A stretch of 8,199 bases of DNA from an uncultured Actinomyces sp. (GTDB lineage: Bacteria > Actinomycetota > Actinomycetes > Actinomycetales > Actinomycetaceae). Location: NCBI GenBank assembly GCA_938028585.1, contig CALIZH010000039.1, positions 1-8,199 of the forward strand. The letters are read 5' to 3'. The notes under the pieces were generated by a model. It was not told the DNA's origin and ran no database searches. It saw only the letters and a list, made by a program, of their open reading frames with translations. Below, piece after piece: positions 7,408 to 8,199 of this stretch; within the stretch, counting starts at the first letter, position 1; every line of letters starts with the position of its first letter. The translations under genes were made by a program, and so were the position numbers.

Positions 7408-8199
7408 TGACCGCGGTAAAGCGTCCTTCGAAGGCACTGATTGTGTGCCGTCATATCCTGGGATCGCGATGGTTCGTTTCCATCCTTGCGGTTCTCATCG
7501 CCTTCGCTATCGGTGCCATTCTGATCGCGATGACCGGTGCATCGGTACTCGATGCCTACTACGCGATGTTCCGCGGAGCGATCTTTGATCCAACAGCTCG
7601 TAGTTTCCAGCGTCAGATCAAACCCTTGACAGAGTCCCTGTTCTTCTCCATCCCCTTGGTATTGGGTGGCTTGGGCCTTGCCTTGGGCTTCCGCGCAGGC
7701 CTGTTCAACATCGGTGGTAAAGGCCAGATCATCTTCGGTGCTCTTGCCGCTGTCTGGGTTGGCTTCGCAATGAACCTGCCGCCCGTCATTCACACTCTTG
7801 TTGCTCTTCTTGCGGCGATGGTTGCCGGTGCGCTCTATGCGGGAATCGCCGGTGTTCTTAAGGCAAAGACCGGGGCAAACGAAGTCATTGTCACCATCAT
7901 GCTGAACTCGATTGCGACCTTGGCGCTGGGCTACATCCTCTCGAAGAAGTCATGGCAGGTTCCCGGTTCTAATCAACCTCAAACCCCGAAGGTCGCGGAT
8001 TCAGCTGCCTTCACCCGTATCTTGGATGCACCCTTCAAGATCCACGTTGGTCTTTTCGTTGCGCTCCTTGCAGTCATCGTTTTCTGGTGCCTTATTGAGC
8101 GCTCGACCCTCGGCTTTGAAATTCGCGCAGTTGGTGCGAACCCCGAGGCCGCACGTACCGCTGGTATCTCAGTCGGAAAGATCACCGCAATTACCATGG
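7407..8199 (+). CDS. Nucleoside ABC importer permease, first subunit (3' end missing)
   Basis: Predicted membrane permease of the BPD_transp_2 (YufP/NupP-like) family, forming the pore with a second permease expected downstream. The ATG at 7407 overlaps the ATPase stop in TGATG; GGAGGAG lies 5 bases upstream. The frame stays open for 264 residues to the window end. Hydrophobic spans lie at about 22-43, 77-97, 106-121, 126-150, 158-179 and 212-231. The family motif FNIGGKGQ (100-107) and the cytoplasmic EAA-like loop GANPEAARTAGIS (243-255), which docks the ATPase, are both visible. Related first permeases are about 350-430 residues, so roughly a quarter to two fifths is missing. The short basic N-terminus has no signal peptide. 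Confidence 0.92.
   Translation, partial: MTAVKRPSKALIVCRHILGSRWFVSILAVLIAFAIGAILIAMTGASVLDAYYAMFRGAIFDPTARSFQRQIKPLTESLFFSIPLVLGGLGLALGFRAGLFNIGGKGQIIFGALAAVWVGFAMNLPPVIHTLVALLAAMVAGALYAGIAGVLKAKTGANEVIVTIMLNSIATLALGYILSKKSWQVPGSNQPQTPKVADSAAFTRILDAPFKIHVGLFVALLAVIVFWCLIERSTLGFEIRAVGANPEAARTAGISVGKITAITM

Overview
The window looks like part of the chromosome of a Gram-positive actinobacterium, probably an Actinomycetaceae-type organism (Actinomyces, Schaalia, Trueperella or relatives). The GC content is fairly high, the codon use favours G/C in third positions, and two surface proteins end in LAxTG-type sortase signals, the variant recognised by actinobacterial class E sortases. There is also a lipobox-bearing solute-binding lipoprotein. 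The genus assignment is inference. All five genes lie on the + strand.

Layout. (1) 2-1885: the 3' part of a secreted, wall-anchored endonuclease/exonuclease/phosphatase-fold nuclease of the ExeM type; its beginning lies before the window. (2) 1919-4219: a complete wall-anchored 5'-nucleotidase of the UshA type, 33 bases downstream and probably co-transcribed. A hairpin at 4273-4306 closes this pair. (3) 4316-4642: an AT-richer intergenic region with a near-consensus -35 box and a leader of about 125 bases. (4) 4643-5740: a BMP/PnrA-type nucleoside-binding lipoprotein, followed by a strong intrinsic terminator (5757-5796). (5) 5845-7407: a double-domain ABC ATPase with a GTG start. (6) 7407-8199: the first ABC permease, overlapping the ATPase stop codon by one base and cut by the window end. 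A second permease would be expected just downstream.

Taken together the genes read as a nucleic-acid scavenging line. The anchored nuclease cuts extracellular DNA or RNA to nucleotides, the anchored 5'-nucleotidase removes the phosphate, and the BMP lipoprotein with its ABC transporter imports the nucleosides. Each protein family is well known. The physical coupling of the three steps, the loss of two usual metal-ligand histidines in the nucleotidase, and the terminator between binding protein and ATPase are the points that merit a second look. No mobile element, RNA gene, CRISPR array or phage gene was seen.
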